A stretch of DNA of 64,000 nucleotides from Leeuwenhoekiella parthenopeia (GCF_020782115.1 NZ_JAJGMW010000012.1:1-64000); one strand, 5' to 3'; shown: positions 7,316 to 15,972, counted from the first letter of the stretch. The notes: generated from the letters alone by a model not told the origin. A program made the numbers and translations.

Positions 7316-8453
7316 GGCGGGAGTAAAAATGAAATTGATGATCGGTTAGGAGTTGCGGGTGTAAAATCGCTACAAGATCTTCCAGCACCCAATCGGGTCG
7401 TGACGAGGCGAGTTCATAATACAACATCCCGCCGGTTTCGCCTTTTGCGGCGGCAAAACTGTAGATGTTTTGTTCGTTGAAAGCTTTAAAACGGGTATAG
7501 GCTTCGTTGGCCTCTGCCAGATCGCTGAAGCGTTCAAAGGCATTGGGTGCGATCCAGAAATCGGCATTCTGGGCGGTGTTGAGCACCTCTTCGATACTCA
7601 GGGCGGCGCTGCCGGTTCCTTCGGTGTCTTTGTACAGGTAATCTCCGTGTGCGTCTGCAACTAAAGTTGCGGCCCAGCTGTCGCCTTTAGGCAAATACCA
7701 AACGTCTTTAAACATCGCACCGCTGATTACCGTGGGTTCTTGCGGAGCGGTCGCAGCTTTTTGTTTGAGATCGAGATAGCGTTTTTCGATACCGTTAAAT
7801 ATCGAGTCGGCCATATCCTGCTTGTCATATAGCGCTGCAAAGAATTTGATCCATTCGGCCTGGCCTAAGGGTGTGGTTTCGGTCCAGTCGCCATTATACA
7901 AAACCGGAATCCCGGCCCGTTGCAGGGAATTGATGGTTTTGTTTTCACCTTCCACACCAAAGGTTATGACCGCATCCGGGTTGAGGTTGATGGCGCTTTC
8001 GGTGTTGATCGATTCGTTTTGACCCAATTCCTGTACTTCGCCGTTTTTGATGCGGGCGCGGGTTTTAGGAGACGAAATGTAATCGAGATTCGGGAAACCT
8101 TTCAGGCTGGCTTCCACACGCAACAATTCCAAAGCGGGAATGTGTGTGGTAGAGGTGACCACAATGCTTTGTACCGGAATGTTGATCACGGCATCGGTCT
8201 TTACACTGTCCGGAAGTTTTTGACCTTGTTTGAGTAAGGCATAACGAAAGGTTTTATCGCTTCCGGGCCAGGCCTGAGTGACTGTGAGCAGCGTATACGC
8301 TTCATAATCCAGAATGTTGAAGCCTTTAGCATACTTCATCTTTTGCTCCTGTGATGCTTTCGCGGAAGCGGGATCGTTTGCTTTTTCATTTTTACAGCCG
8401 CTAAAAACGAGCAGGAACAGGACTAAAAGGGAGGCTAAGTTTTTTGCTTTCAA
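7305..8453 (-). CDS. btuF: Periplasmic substrate-binding lipoprotein, BtuF type
   Basis: A lipoprotein of about 382 residues that captures the ligand in the periplasm. From the proposed TTG start (8453) the protein begins MKAKNLASLLVLFLLVFSGC, a textbook lipoprotein signal whose lipobox is FSGC. The two lobes of the periplasmic-binding-protein type 2 fold follow, with landmarks VINIPVQSIVVTSTTHIPAL, LNPDAVITFG, and AGIPVLYNGDW. An upstream ATG at 8564 keeps the frame open but would bury the signal peptide 37 residues inside the protein and lies upstream of a consensus -7 box at 8489-8496, so the TTG is preferred. It is first in the btuFCD-like operon and overlaps the permease gene by 11 bases. 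Confidence 0.85.
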   Translation of the reverse strand: MKAKNLASLLVLFLLVFSGCKNEKANDPASAKASQEQKMKYAKGFNILDYEAYTLLTVTQAWPGSDKTFRYALLKQGQKLPDSVKTDAVINIPVQSIVVTSTTHIPALELLRVEASLKGFPNLDYISSPKTRARIKNGEVQELGQNESINTESAINLNPDAVITFGVEGENKTINSLQRAGIPVLYNGDWTETTPLGQAEWIKFFAALYDKQDMADSIFNGIEKRYLDLKQKAATAPQEPTVISGAMFKDVWYLPKGDSWAATLVADAHGDYLYKDTEGTGSAALSIEEVLNTAQNADFWIAPNAFERFSDLAEANEAYTRFKAFNEQNIYSFAAAKGETGGMLYYELASSRPDWVLEDLVAILHPQLLTDHQFHFYSRLED

Positions 8454-8488
8454 AATAATACGGGATTTGGAATTCTTAAACACCGCCT

Positions 8489-8496
8489 CAAAAGTA
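8489..8496 (-). promoter_or_regulatory. Bacteroidota -7 box for the btuFCD-like operon
   Basis: TACTTTTG on the minus strand matches TAnnTTTG exactly. It lies 36 bases upstream of the TTG start at 8453 and downstream of the alternative ATG at 8564. No good -33 TTG is seen at the right distance. Confidence 0.5.
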
Positions 8497-8582
8497 AGAT
8501 TAATTAAAAAAAGGCGTGCAGGCTTATGGATTTGATTAACTTCGTGCCCGAATTTTGGTGGCAATTTTCAGTCTGAAAAATG

Positions 8583-8772
8583 CCTTAAAAGGGAATCAGG
8601 TGACCAAAATTCAGAATTCATAATTCAGAATTCTGAATTGACGAAGTCCTGAGCTGTTCCCGCAACTGTAAGCTTGTTCCGCATCAGCGGAAGGTAAAGA
8701 TTGCTCTTTAATACCACTGCCTGTATTAGGCGGGAAGGTTGATCTTTATACGCGAGCCAGGAGACCTGCCTT
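8583..8772 (+). ncRNA. Cobalamin riboswitch (btuB leader)
   Basis: The adenosylcobalamin/cobalamin aptamer is recognised from its conserved blocks in order: GGGAATCAGGTGA (8591-8603), CTGTTCCCGCAACTGTAA (8654-8671), the GGCGGGAAGG region (8729-8738) and the B12 box GCCAGGAGACCTGCC (8756-8770). Between the first two blocks sits an unusual insert of about 40 bases containing an 18-base perfect palindrome AATTCAGAATTCTGAATT (8622-8639). Downstream are two hairpins, 8786-8808 and 8809-8826, the likely expression platform. It precedes the TonB receptor gene only and should repress it when B12 is plentiful. Confidence 0.92.
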
Positions 8773-8785
8773 TATTCACTTTTGT

Positions 8786-8826
8786 CAAACCTTCGGGATA
8801 AAGGTTTGTATGAAGGTGACTTCATA
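8786..8826 (+). promoter_or_regulatory. Expression platform hairpins of the B12 riboswitch
   Basis: CAAACCTT (8786-8793) pairs with AAGGTTTG (8801-8808), and TATGAAG (8809-8815) pairs perfectly with CTTCATA (8820-8826) around a GTGA loop. The second hairpin is followed by CCTTTTCT, a weak U-tract, and ends 26 bases before the start codon. It may act as a terminator or by masking translation initiation. Confidence 0.5.
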
Positions 8827-8852
8827 CCTTTTCTCGTACAATTTTATTTTAA

Positions 8853-10721
8853 ATGATTACCAAAAAGTATGTTTTGGGCGGCGCATTATTGGCGTCCCTG
8901 TCGGTTTTTGCTCAACAGGAAGAACCACAAAAACTGGAAGAGGTCGTGGTGACCGACTCCAAATTTGAATTGAAACGCGAAAACAGCGGTAAAGTAGTGA
9001 CCCGCATCACCCGCGACGAACTCGAAAAACAGGAAGGGAAATCGGTTGCCGAGATCCTGAGTACCGTAAGCGGCATCAGCATTAACGGTGCACAGAGCAA
9101 TGCGGGGCAAAACATCAGTATTTTTGCACGCGGGGGTAACAACCGGCAGGTGCTCGTACTTATTGACGGGGTGCAGCTTAATGATCCTTCAAACATCGCT
9201 TCCGATTACGATTTGCGTTTACTTGATGTAAATAGCATTGAGCGTATTGAGATTATCAAAGGCGCGGCCAGTACCCTTTACGGAAGCGGCGCGGCTACAG
9301 CGGTGATCAACATCATTACGCGCAAGGCTTCCAAAGACAAAATCGCTTTTGAAGCCACTTCTGTTGCCGGGACCAATGAGTCTCAAAATGACCGGGATTT
9401 TAGTTTTAATGATTTCCAAAACCGGGTTTCGGTAAACGGTACACTCGATAAATTTACCTATCTGGTAGGTTTTGCACAGCAGTATACAGACGGACTTTCG
9501 GCTGTGATTGACGCAGACAGCAACGAGAAAGACCCGTTTTCGCGCTACAGCACGCAGGTGAAGTTTGGGTATGACTTTGGTGAACGTTTCAGTCTTACCG
9601 CTTATGGAAACTACGATAAGATGGATGTGGATTACGACAATTCGTTCCCTCTGGAAGATGCAGCTTACCGCTCGTTCAGCAAGCAGTATCGTGGTGGGGT
9701 CAATTCCGAATTCAACTATAATAAGGGAAGCATTACCTTAAATGCTGCCTATAACAGCATTGAGCGCGAGTTTCAATCGGCTTTTCCCAATGCGTATGAT
9801 TCAGACAGCTATATTTTGGATGTCTTTAACCGCTATACGTTTAATGAGAAATTTTATACGGTTTTGGGACTGAACCACATCAACAGCCGCACCTATTTTG
9901 GGGAGCAGGAAACCTCTCAAATCACCGATCCGTATGCCAATGTGGTGTATGTGTCTGATTTTGGACTGAATGTAAACGCCGGTGCACGTCTTAATAATCA
10001 CAGCGAGTACGGAAGCCACCTGACCTATAGTCTCAACCCCTCGTTTTCTTTAGAGCAGCAGGAAGGCTATTTGAAGTTTTTTGGAAGCTATGCAACTTCA
10101 TTTATCGCGCCTTCGCTTTCGCAATTGTATGGAGATTTTGGCGCCAACCCCGATTTGCAGCCTGAAGAAGACCGAACTCTGGAAGGCGGGATAGAGTGGA
10201 AGGCAGGTACTTTTCGCGTAAGCGGAACCTATTTTAACCGTCTGGAGGAAAACTTTATTGATTATGTGACCATAGATCCGGTAACTTTTGAAGGGGAATA
10301 CCAGAATGTGAATGAAGATTTTACGGTACAGGGTGCTGAATTTGAACTGGAAGGTAAACTTTTTAAACTTATTGATTTGCGTGCCAATTATACGTTTACC
10401 GAGCCAAAAGACCGACAATTGCTGCGTTTACCAAAGCATACGGCTTTTGGTCAGCTGGGTCTCAATCTGAATAGCGGAACCTTTTTCTCGGCCAGTTATC
10501 AATACCGGGGCGAGCGAAGTGACAGTGATTTTACTACCGGAGAGCAGGTAAGTCTTGATGCTTATGGGTTGTTTGACCTGTATTTGAGCCAAAAGATTCT
10601 GAAGAATCAGGTCAATCTTTTTGTGGGCCTCAACAATGTATTCAATACCGATTACGTAGAGTTGGTAGGCTATACCACGCGTGGAAGAAACATTCGATTT
10701 GGATTGAATCTTTCGCTGTAA
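8853..10721 (+). CDS. btuB: TonB-dependent outer-membrane receptor, BtuB-like
   Basis: A 622-residue outer-membrane receptor that would take up vitamin B12 with energy from TonB. It has a signal peptide (MITKKYVLGGALLASLSVFAQ), a TonB-box-like KLEEVVVTDS at about 28-37, a plug domain with ISIFARGGNNRQVLVLIDGV and IERIEIIKGAASTLYGSGA, and a 22-strand barrel ending in the aromatic-rich NIRFGLNLSL with terminal hydrophobic residue. The length of about 600 is typical of BtuB rather than of the larger SusC or siderophore receptors. A cobalamin riboswitch lies directly upstream, which is the strongest evidence for the substrate. The ABC importer genes are divergently arranged on the other side of the riboswitch. 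A bidirectional terminator follows. Confidence 0.92.
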   Translation: MITKKYVLGGALLASLSVFAQQEEPQKLEEVVVTDSKFELKRENSGKVVTRITRDELEKQEGKSVAEILSTVSGISINGAQSNAGQNISIFARGGNNRQVLVLIDGVQLNDPSNIASDYDLRLLDVNSIERIEIIKGAASTLYGSGAATAVINIITRKASKDKIAFEATSVAGTNESQNDRDFSFNDFQNRVSVNGTLDKFTYLVGFAQQYTDGLSAVIDADSNEKDPFSRYSTQVKFGYDFGERFSLTAYGNYDKMDVDYDNSFPLEDAAYRSFSKQYRGGVNSEFNYNKGSITLNAAYNSIEREFQSAFPNAYDSDSYILDVFNRYTFNEKFYTVLGLNHINSRTYFGEQETSQITDPYANVVYVSDFGLNVNAGARLNNHSEYGSHLTYSLNPSFSLEQQEGYLKFFGSYATSFIAPSLSQLYGDFGANPDLQPEEDRTLEGGIEWKAGTFRVSGTYFNRLEENFIDYVTIDPVTFEGEYQNVNEDFTVQGAEFELEGKLFKLIDLRANYTFTEPKDRQLLRLPKHTAFGQLGLNLNSGTFFSASYQYRGERSDSDFTTGEQVSLDAYGLFDLYLSQKILKNQVNLFVGLNNVFNTDYVELVGYTTRGRNIRFGLNLSL

Positions 10722-10740
10722 CTTAACCAAAGCACATAAA

Positions 10741-10776
10741 AAAACCCGGCTTTTGAATCTTCAAAAGCCGGGTTTT
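10741..10776. terminator. Bidirectional terminator between btuB and an S41 gene
   Basis: A 16-base perfect stem (10741-10756 with 10761-10776; core CCCGGC/GCCGGG, flanked by A and T runs) around the loop ATCT lies between two convergent genes and would work in both directions. Confidence 0.88.
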
Positions 10777-10793
10777 TAGTTTATCACAACATC

Positions 10794-12308
10794 TTACTTT
10801 TTGATAAGAGGTAAATTATCAATATACATTTTTTGGTAAATAGGTGATTGATCTTTCAAACCTTGTATTTCAAGTAGGTTACTTTTCTGACTAGAACTTT
10901 TTCCACTATAAGATCGTCCTATAATTTGATCTAAAGCTATTTTCAATAAAGGTTCTTCCGGATCTCCTAAAATCCCCAGATTGTCAAGCGATTCAGTCGC
11001 ATTAAAATCAGGTGTCAGTCCGGAGGGAGGTCCAACAACATCATTTGCGTTTGCATAGGTAAATATCAGAGGCTGTACTGCATAGGTATGATTGGGATTC
11101 GCATTTTCTCTTCCAAAATTTTGGCTATCATATAGGGTTGCAGAGGCTTCAAATTTACCAACAGTACCATTCCCAATAAGCTGCACATCGATGTAAGGCT
11201 CAAGACCTATAGCCGTAAGTTCGCTTGCTGAGGCTGTATAGGATTTCAAACCAATAACATAAATGCGTGAAAGGTTTAAACTGTTTATAGGTTCTTGTTG
11301 GGGTGTACCTGTAAAAATTGTAGCGTTAAATCTGTTTAATAGACTTTCCGGACCCTGAGATTCAAAGAATGCCTGATATTCATCGTTCCAGCGTTGTTTG
11401 ATGAGGATTTCGCCATTAAACTGACCGGTAATCATAGAACATAAATCGATTGCTGAAGCAACTGAGCCTCCACCATTATATCTGAGATCAAGTACAAGTT
11501 CTTGTATTCCATCTGCTTCAAAATCTGCGAAAGCAGCATTTAATTCATCATCAAATTGAGAGACAAATGAGTTATACATTAAATACCCAATTTTAGTACC
11601 ATTTACATCAAGGGTTTTGCTAACTAAAATAGGGTTTTCAGTAAGCTGTATTTTTGAAATACTTACATCTGAAGTTGCAATTGATAAGGTTTGAGAATTC
11701 TCAAATCCTGGAGAAATACCTAATGTATAATTATCTAAGTTTAACAGGTCGATTGCCTGAGAGCTAAGAGAACTACCTGCAATAGTAAGTCTATTACCGT
11801 TTATGGTTATAAGAGCCTGACCTCTAGATAAGCCCGCGTTTGCACCCGGAGAGTTAGGAACTACATAGCGAATTATCCCTGCAGCGTATCGTACACCATC
11901 AAGTGTGTAGGCTACAAATGAAAGCTCTAAACCATCAGACTTTGAAATGCCTGAAAAGGCATTTTCCAATGCGACATAATTTTCTGTTGCAAAGCTGAAA
12001 CGGTCTATGTCTGCTTCAAGTTTTTCGAAAAAATCGAGAGGGTCATCTTCACTTGCTAAAAAATCAACGTATGCTGCTTCAGAATTAAATCTATTATTTG
12101 CAAGAACGGGAACTCTTGATTTGTATAAATAAACTTCATTCATCGCCTGGTACATAAAATCCTGAACCGGGAAATCGGCACGAGTAAGTGCCGGGGTTTC
12201 TTCTTCGGGGGTTTCTTCTACAACAGGTGGCGTGTCATCATCCTTAGAACAGCCTGAGAATACAAGCAATCCCAGTAGCAGTATTAAAAAATTCTTTTTC
12301 ATAGTCAT
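10794..12308 (-). CDS. S41-family peptidase lipoprotein (copy 1)
   Basis: A 504-residue secreted protease of the C-terminal-processing (S41) family. The lipobox is LVFSGC at about residues 16-21, followed by an acidic, Thr/Pro-rich linker. A PDZ-like region spans about 125-190 (PNSPGANAGLSRG). The catalytic part has GIQELVLDLRYNGGGSVASA and the Ser of SYTASASEL, with the general-base Lys in VGKFEAS. It is adjacent (14 bases) to a second gene of the same kind with about the same length and motifs, evidently a tandem duplication; this copy looks more AT-rich. The start may be two codons later. Substrates are unknown; surface lipoproteins of this type occur widely in Bacteroidota. Confidence 0.88.
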   Translation of the reverse strand: MTMKKNFLILLLGLLVFSGCSKDDDTPPVVEETPEEETPALTRADFPVQDFMYQAMNEVYLYKSRVPVLANNRFNSEAAYVDFLASEDDPLDFFEKLEADIDRFSFATENYVALENAFSGISKSDGLELSFVAYTLDGVRYAAGIIRYVVPNSPGANAGLSRGQALITINGNRLTIAGSSLSSQAIDLLNLDNYTLGISPGFENSQTLSIATSDVSISKIQLTENPILVSKTLDVNGTKIGYLMYNSFVSQFDDELNAAFADFEADGIQELVLDLRYNGGGSVASAIDLCSMITGQFNGEILIKQRWNDEYQAFFESQGPESLLNRFNATIFTGTPQQEPINSLNLSRIYVIGLKSYTASASELTAIGLEPYIDVQLIGNGTVGKFEASATLYDSQNFGRENANPNHTYAVQPLIFTYANANDVVGPPSGLTPDFNATESLDNLGILGDPEEPLLKIALDQIIGRSYSGKSSSQKSNLLEIQGLKDQSPIYQKMYIDNLPLIKK

Positions 12309-12322
12309 CTTTAAGGGGTTAT

Positions 12323-13816
12323 TTATCTTTTGTTGTGCAAGGCTTCCGGCAGGTTGTCAATATACATACGCTGAAAGTCAGGGCTTTGGTTTTCAACCGC
12401 TGTGAAATGTTCAAATTTCATACCACTTCTGGACTTTCCGGAAGGGCTTCTTCCCAGGATCTGATCTAAAGCCAGGCTGAGCAGGGGTTCGTTTTCATCG
12501 CCCAGCACACCAAGATTGGTCAAATTTTCCCGAAGTTCAAAATCCGGGATAATTCCGGTAGGTGGACCTACCGTGCCTGCTGAATTTTCATAGGTGTAAA
12601 CCAAAGGCTGAATGGCATAAAAATGCCGTGGATTTAAGCTGTCGTCGTTTCTGCTAAAATTATCCGAATCGTATAGGGTAATAGAGGCCTCAAATTTACC
12701 AACCGTAGTGGTGCCTATTGTTTTAACCTCAATGTAGGGCTTAAGACCGATAATGGTGAGTTCACTCGCCGAGGCGGTGCTGCCGGTAGTTATTACAAAA
12801 AGGCGGGTCAGATTGAGGCTATTTATTGCATCTTTGTTTGAAATACTATTGTCAAAACGGTCGAGCAGATTTTCGGGATTCCCAGCTTCAAAAACTGCCT
12901 GTACCTCCGGGTTCCAACGTTGTTTGGTAATTACCTGACCGTTAAATTGCCCGGTGATCATCGAAGTTAGGTCAATAGCTGTTTCTACAGAGCCACCACC
13001 GTTATAACGCAGGTCAAGCACGAGGTCTTCGATGCCATCTGCCTTAAACTGCGCAAAAGCATTATTGAGTTGCACGTCAAAATTCCGCCGGTAGGCGTTA
13101 TACATCAAATAGCCTATTTTCCGGTTATTGATGGTGAGTGTTTTGGCGATATAAACCGGGTTCTCGGTATATTCTACCTGAGTGAGGTCAATGCTTGCTC
13201 CCGTGGGTTGTAAATCGTCATTGGTATCAAATTCGGCCAGGTCAATACTAAACACATCCAGATTGAGCAATTCACGGGAACCTGCGCTAAGCGAATAGGT
13301 GCCATCAGCATTAGCCGTGGTGGTCAATCGCTCTCCATTAACGCTGTTGAATAACATTCCGCGTTCAACACCGGCTGCAGATGCAGGCGTGTCGGGCAAC
13401 ACATAGCGCACCCAGGCAAAAGCAAAATTGGGATCGTTACGGTCCAGCGATAAACCGTATTCAATCCCAGAAGTTTTTGAAATCCCGGCAAAACTGCGCT
13501 CAAGTTCACGATAATCGTCTGTTATAAAGCTAAAACGGTCTCCGGGAGTCACTAAACCATTGTAAAAGAAATTTTCCGGAGTGTCAAAGCTGTTTAAAAA
13601 GTCATTGCGATCTTCACGCGATTCAAAAAAGTCATTGGCGAGTTCCGGTACTTCGGGCTTGTACAGGTAGTAAAGCTGCATCCCGTCGTAAATAAAATTT
13701 TTAATTTCGAGAAACGAAACCGGGCCTAGTTCGTCATCCCTATCGGTACTGCAAGAGAGACTAAAAAGCGCAAAAAACAGGATGAGAAGACTTGAGGCTA
13801 TCTTTTTCATTAACAA
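12323..13816 (-). CDS. S41-family peptidase lipoprotein (copy 2)
   Basis: A 497-residue paralogue of the next gene downstream. It starts with a lipoprotein signal (LILFFALFSLSCST) and keeps the same architecture: an N-terminal helical cap, a PDZ-like segment (LPDTPASAAGVERG), the core GIEDLVLDLRYNGGGSVETA, the catalytic Ser in GSTASASEL and the Lys in VGKFEASITLYDS. Both active-site residues of the Ser-Lys dyad are thus retained in both copies. The Ser-Gly-Lys-Ser-rich region and a closing YIDNLP motif near the C-terminus are also shared. Copy 2 lies upstream and probably heads a two-gene operon, with 14 bases between the genes. The protein should be anchored to a membrane and act in the periplasm or at the surface. 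Confidence 0.88.
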   Translation of the reverse strand: MLMKKIASSLLILFFALFSLSCSTDRDDELGPVSFLEIKNFIYDGMQLYYLYKPEVPELANDFFESREDRNDFLNSFDTPENFFYNGLVTPGDRFSFITDDYRELERSFAGISKTSGIEYGLSLDRNDPNFAFAWVRYVLPDTPASAAGVERGMLFNSVNGERLTTTANADGTYSLSAGSRELLNLDVFSIDLAEFDTNDDLQPTGASIDLTQVEYTENPVYIAKTLTINNRKIGYLMYNAYRRNFDVQLNNAFAQFKADGIEDLVLDLRYNGGGSVETAIDLTSMITGQFNGQVITKQRWNPEVQAVFEAGNPENLLDRFDNSISNKDAINSLNLTRLFVITTGSTASASELTIIGLKPYIEVKTIGTTTVGKFEASITLYDSDNFSRNDDSLNPRHFYAIQPLVYTYENSAGTVGPPTGIIPDFELRENLTNLGVLGDENEPLLSLALDQILGRSPSGKSRSGMKFEHFTAVENQSPDFQRMYIDNLPEALHNKR

Positions 13817-13922
13817 CGTATTTTTTTTGAACGTTAAATTTAAAGGTTTATTACCTTAAAAAAGGTTTGCTGTAACAAAATTTATACTGAGTCGTCATCC
13901 TGATAACTAACCACAAGAAGAA

Positions 13923-14432
13923 ATGAACCAAAAGGAATTTTTAGCTCACGTGACTCCCGTACAGGACCGGCTGTACCGCCTTGCAAAGCGGTTGCTGGTT
14001 TCTGAAGACGAGGCTCAGGACGCTACACAAGAGGTTCTTATAAAATTATGGTCGTATCGCAAAAAGTTTAAAAAGCTCAAAAGTGTGGAAGCCTTTGCAG
14101 TAACCATAACCAAGAATCATTGTTACGATAAGCTGAAGCTGAAAAGCAGCAGCAATTTGCAACTGGTACACACCAATTATGAAGATGAGCATTATAATAC
14201 GGTAAAACATACCGAAAATCAGGACAGCGTAAATTGGGTATTAAAATTGATGAATGACCTACCCGAACAGCAACGAGTGGTTTTGCATATGCGTGACATA
14301 GAGCAGTACAGTAACAGTGAGATTGCCGAAGAATTAAATTTAAATGAAACAGCGGTGCGTGTGACGCTTTCGAGAGCCCGAAAAACCATACGCGAACAAT
14401 TGCTAAAAAAACACAACTATGGAATTAGATAA
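13923..14432 (+). CDS. ECF-type RNA polymerase sigma factor
   Basis: A 169-residue sigma-70 family protein of the extracytoplasmic-function class. Region 2 covers about residues 10-75 with DEAQDATQEVLIKLWSYR and FAVTITKNHCYDKLK, and region 4 about 105-160 with LPEQQRVVLHMRDIEQYSN followed by the helix-turn-helix EIAEELNLNETAVRVTLSRAR. There is no region 3, as usual for ECF factors. The stop overlaps the next gene by 14 bases, so it is translationally coupled to a probable membrane anti-sigma protein, and two DUF4252 genes follow. The cluster is a common flavobacterial envelope-response unit. The signal it senses is unknown. Confidence 0.92.
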   Translation: MNQKEFLAHVTPVQDRLYRLAKRLLVSEDEAQDATQEVLIKLWSYRKKFKKLKSVEAFAVTITKNHCYDKLKLKSSSNLQLVHTNYEDEHYNTVKHTENQDSVNWVLKLMNDLPEQQRVVLHMRDIEQYSNSEIAEELNLNETAVRVTLSRARKTIREQLLKKHNYGIR

Positions 14433-14856
14433 AATCGAAAACCTGCTCCAGCTTTATTTTGAAGGGGAGACTTCTTTGGAGCAGGAAGCCCAGTTGCAGA
14501 ACTACTTTACTAGTGACAAGGTAGCCGCGCATCTGGAAGAATACAAGCCTTTGTTTGCAGCCTTTGCCGTTGCCCGGGAAGGTAGTTTTAACCGAACCTT
14601 AGAACTGCCCGAGGATAAACCCAGACGCTATTGGATACCCATTGCAGCGAGTATTTTGCTTTGTGTAGGCCTGTTTTTGACCTTCAATAAGCAATCTGCA
14701 TCAGAGCAGGATCTGGGTACTTATAAAGACCCGGAGGTAGCAGCTTTAAAAACCAAGCAGGCCCTGTTTATGATGGGCAACTTTGTAAACAAAAGTACCG
14801 GTAACCTCAATAAGCTTGATGCTTTTGAAGAAACCACCAATCAAATTTTAAAATAA
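14419..14856 (+). CDS. Probable anti-sigma factor, single-pass membrane protein
   Basis: A 145-residue protein with a cytoplasmic N-terminal helical part (about 1-75; LYFEGETSLEQEAQLQNYF resembles the zinc-finger-less anti-sigma N-terminus of Bacteroidota), one membrane helix at about 78-94 (IPIAASILLCVGLFLTF) and a short periplasmic tail. It overlaps the sigma gene by 14 bases. Position, size and single-pass topology make a sigma-binding role likely, although no classical anti-sigma domain is recognised. It is followed by two DUF4252 genes in the same transcription unit, separated from it by 16 bases. Confidence 0.75.
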   Translation: MELDKIENLLQLYFEGETSLEQEAQLQNYFTSDKVAAHLEEYKPLFAAFAVAREGSFNRTLELPEDKPRRYWIPIAASILLCVGLFLTFNKQSASEQDLGTYKDPEVAALKTKQALFMMGNFVNKSTGNLNKLDAFEETTNQILK

Positions 14857-14872
14857 TCAAAATCAAAAAACG

Positions 14873-15391
14873 ATGAGAAAATTAGTAATTACAATCCTTT
14901 TGGTAAGCGTGAGTCTTACCGGTTTTTCACAAAGCTTCGAGAAGTTTGAAGATATGAAAGATGTAACCGCAATGGTTATGAATCAAAAAATGTTCAAGCT
15001 CCTCGGCAAGATGGATCTCGACTCTAAAGATCCGGAGATGAAAAATTACATCAATATGGTTAACAGCCTTAAGGAAATTCAGGTATATGCAACAAAGAAT
15101 CCCTCTGCCGCGGGTATGATGAAGAGTGAGTTTAATGCGTACAGGTCATCCCAAAAGTTAGAGCAGTTGATGCGCGTTAAGGACGATGGTAAAAACGTGA
15201 ATTTTTACTACAAGCCCGGTAAAAGCGAAGATTTCGTAAGCGAGTTTCTGATGTTTTTAAACGGCACAGGTGATGAAGATACCGTTATCATCAAAATAAC
15301 CGGAGACATTGACCTTAAAGAAATAGGTAAGATCGCGAGCAGCATCAATTTTGAAGGCAGCGAAGAACTTAAGAACGTAAAAGTAAACTAA
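14873..15391 (+). CDS. DUF4252 secreted protein
   Basis: A 172-residue protein with a cleavable signal peptide (MRKLVITILLVSVSLTGFSQ) and a DUF4252-like body, including the DMKDVTAMVMNQKMFKLLG segment and a terminal ITGDIDLKEIGKIASSINFEG. The domain is defined in Bacteroidota and its function is unknown. It lies between the anti-sigma gene and a second DUF4252 gene; the next gene begins two bases after its stop codon. As part of the sigma-factor operon it is probably under autoregulation by that sigma factor and has an envelope role. Confidence 0.82.
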   Translation: MRKLVITILLVSVSLTGFSQSFEKFEDMKDVTAMVMNQKMFKLLGKMDLDSKDPEMKNYINMVNSLKEIQVYATKNPSAAGMMKSEFNAYRSSQKLEQLMRVKDDGKNVNFYYKPGKSEDFVSEFLMFLNGTGDEDTVIIKITGDIDLKEIGKIASSINFEGSEELKNVKVN

Positions 15392-15392
15392 G

Positions 15393-15929
15393 ATGAACTT
15401 TCTAAAATCAGGCGTACTTGCTCTGGCTATTTTCAGCCTAATAGGCTGTAATAATGAGCAATCGCTACAGGAATACTATATCGACAGCAAGGAGAATGAT
15501 GCGTTTATCTCGCTCGATGTGCCCACAAGCCTTCTTGCCCCGGCAAGCGAAAAGCTTTCGGCAGATCAACAAAAAGTGGTGAATTCAGTTAAAAAAATCA
15601 ATCTGCTGGCTTATTCTCTGAAGGATACGGGTTTTTACAATACCGAAACGACTAAGCTTAAAGACATCCTTAAAAACGATGATTACGATGAGTTGATGAA
15701 AGTAGGCAATAGCGGGCAACGTATGCGTATTTTTATCAAAGGCGATGAAGATGCCATTGATGAGGTGGTGCTCTTTGCTCAGGACGAAAATAAAGGCTTT
15801 CTGGTAGCTCGTGTTCTGGGTGAGGATATGAACGTTGCCGATATGGTGCGCTTCGCCGAAACGATGGATACCAGCAGCGCTACACTCAATACCGGTGGCT
15901 TTGAAGGGATTATGGATGTCTTCAAATAA
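15393..15929 (+). CDS. DUF4252 lipoprotein
   Basis: A 178-residue lipoprotein with lipobox SLIGC at about residues 15-19 (MNFLKSGVLALAIFSLIGC, 19 residues). The body shares the DUF4252 pattern with the gene just upstream: LRK-type helices, a DYDELMKVGNSGQRMRIFIKG region and a closing LVARVLGEDMNVADMVRF-like segment. The start is two bases after the previous stop, so the pair is coupled. A terminator with a UUCG loop follows and closes the sigma-factor operon. Both DUF4252 proteins probably work outside the cytoplasm, one soluble and one lipid-anchored; what they do is not known. Confidence 0.82.
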   Translation: MNFLKSGVLALAIFSLIGCNNEQSLQEYYIDSKENDAFISLDVPTSLLAPASEKLSADQQKVVNSVKKINLLAYSLKDTGFYNTETTKLKDILKNDDYDELMKVGNSGQRMRIFIKGDEDAIDEVVLFAQDENKGFLVARVLGEDMNVADMVRFAETMDTSSATLNTGGFEGIMDVFK

Positions 15930-15947
15930 TAGGGAATCCTAAAAATT

Positions 15948-15972
15948 AAAGAGAGCTTCGGCTCTCTTTTTT
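15948..15972 (+). terminator. Terminator of the ECF sigma-DUF4252 operon
   Basis: AAAGAGAGC-TTCG-GCTCTCTTT followed by a T run: a 9-base stem with the very stable TTCG tetraloop, directly after the second DUF4252 gene. Confidence 0.9.

Noticed and set aside
8454-8564. ATG start for the btuF-like gene at 8564
   Set aside because: It would put 37 residues before the lipoprotein signal and lies upstream of a consensus promoter box; TTG at 8453 fits better.
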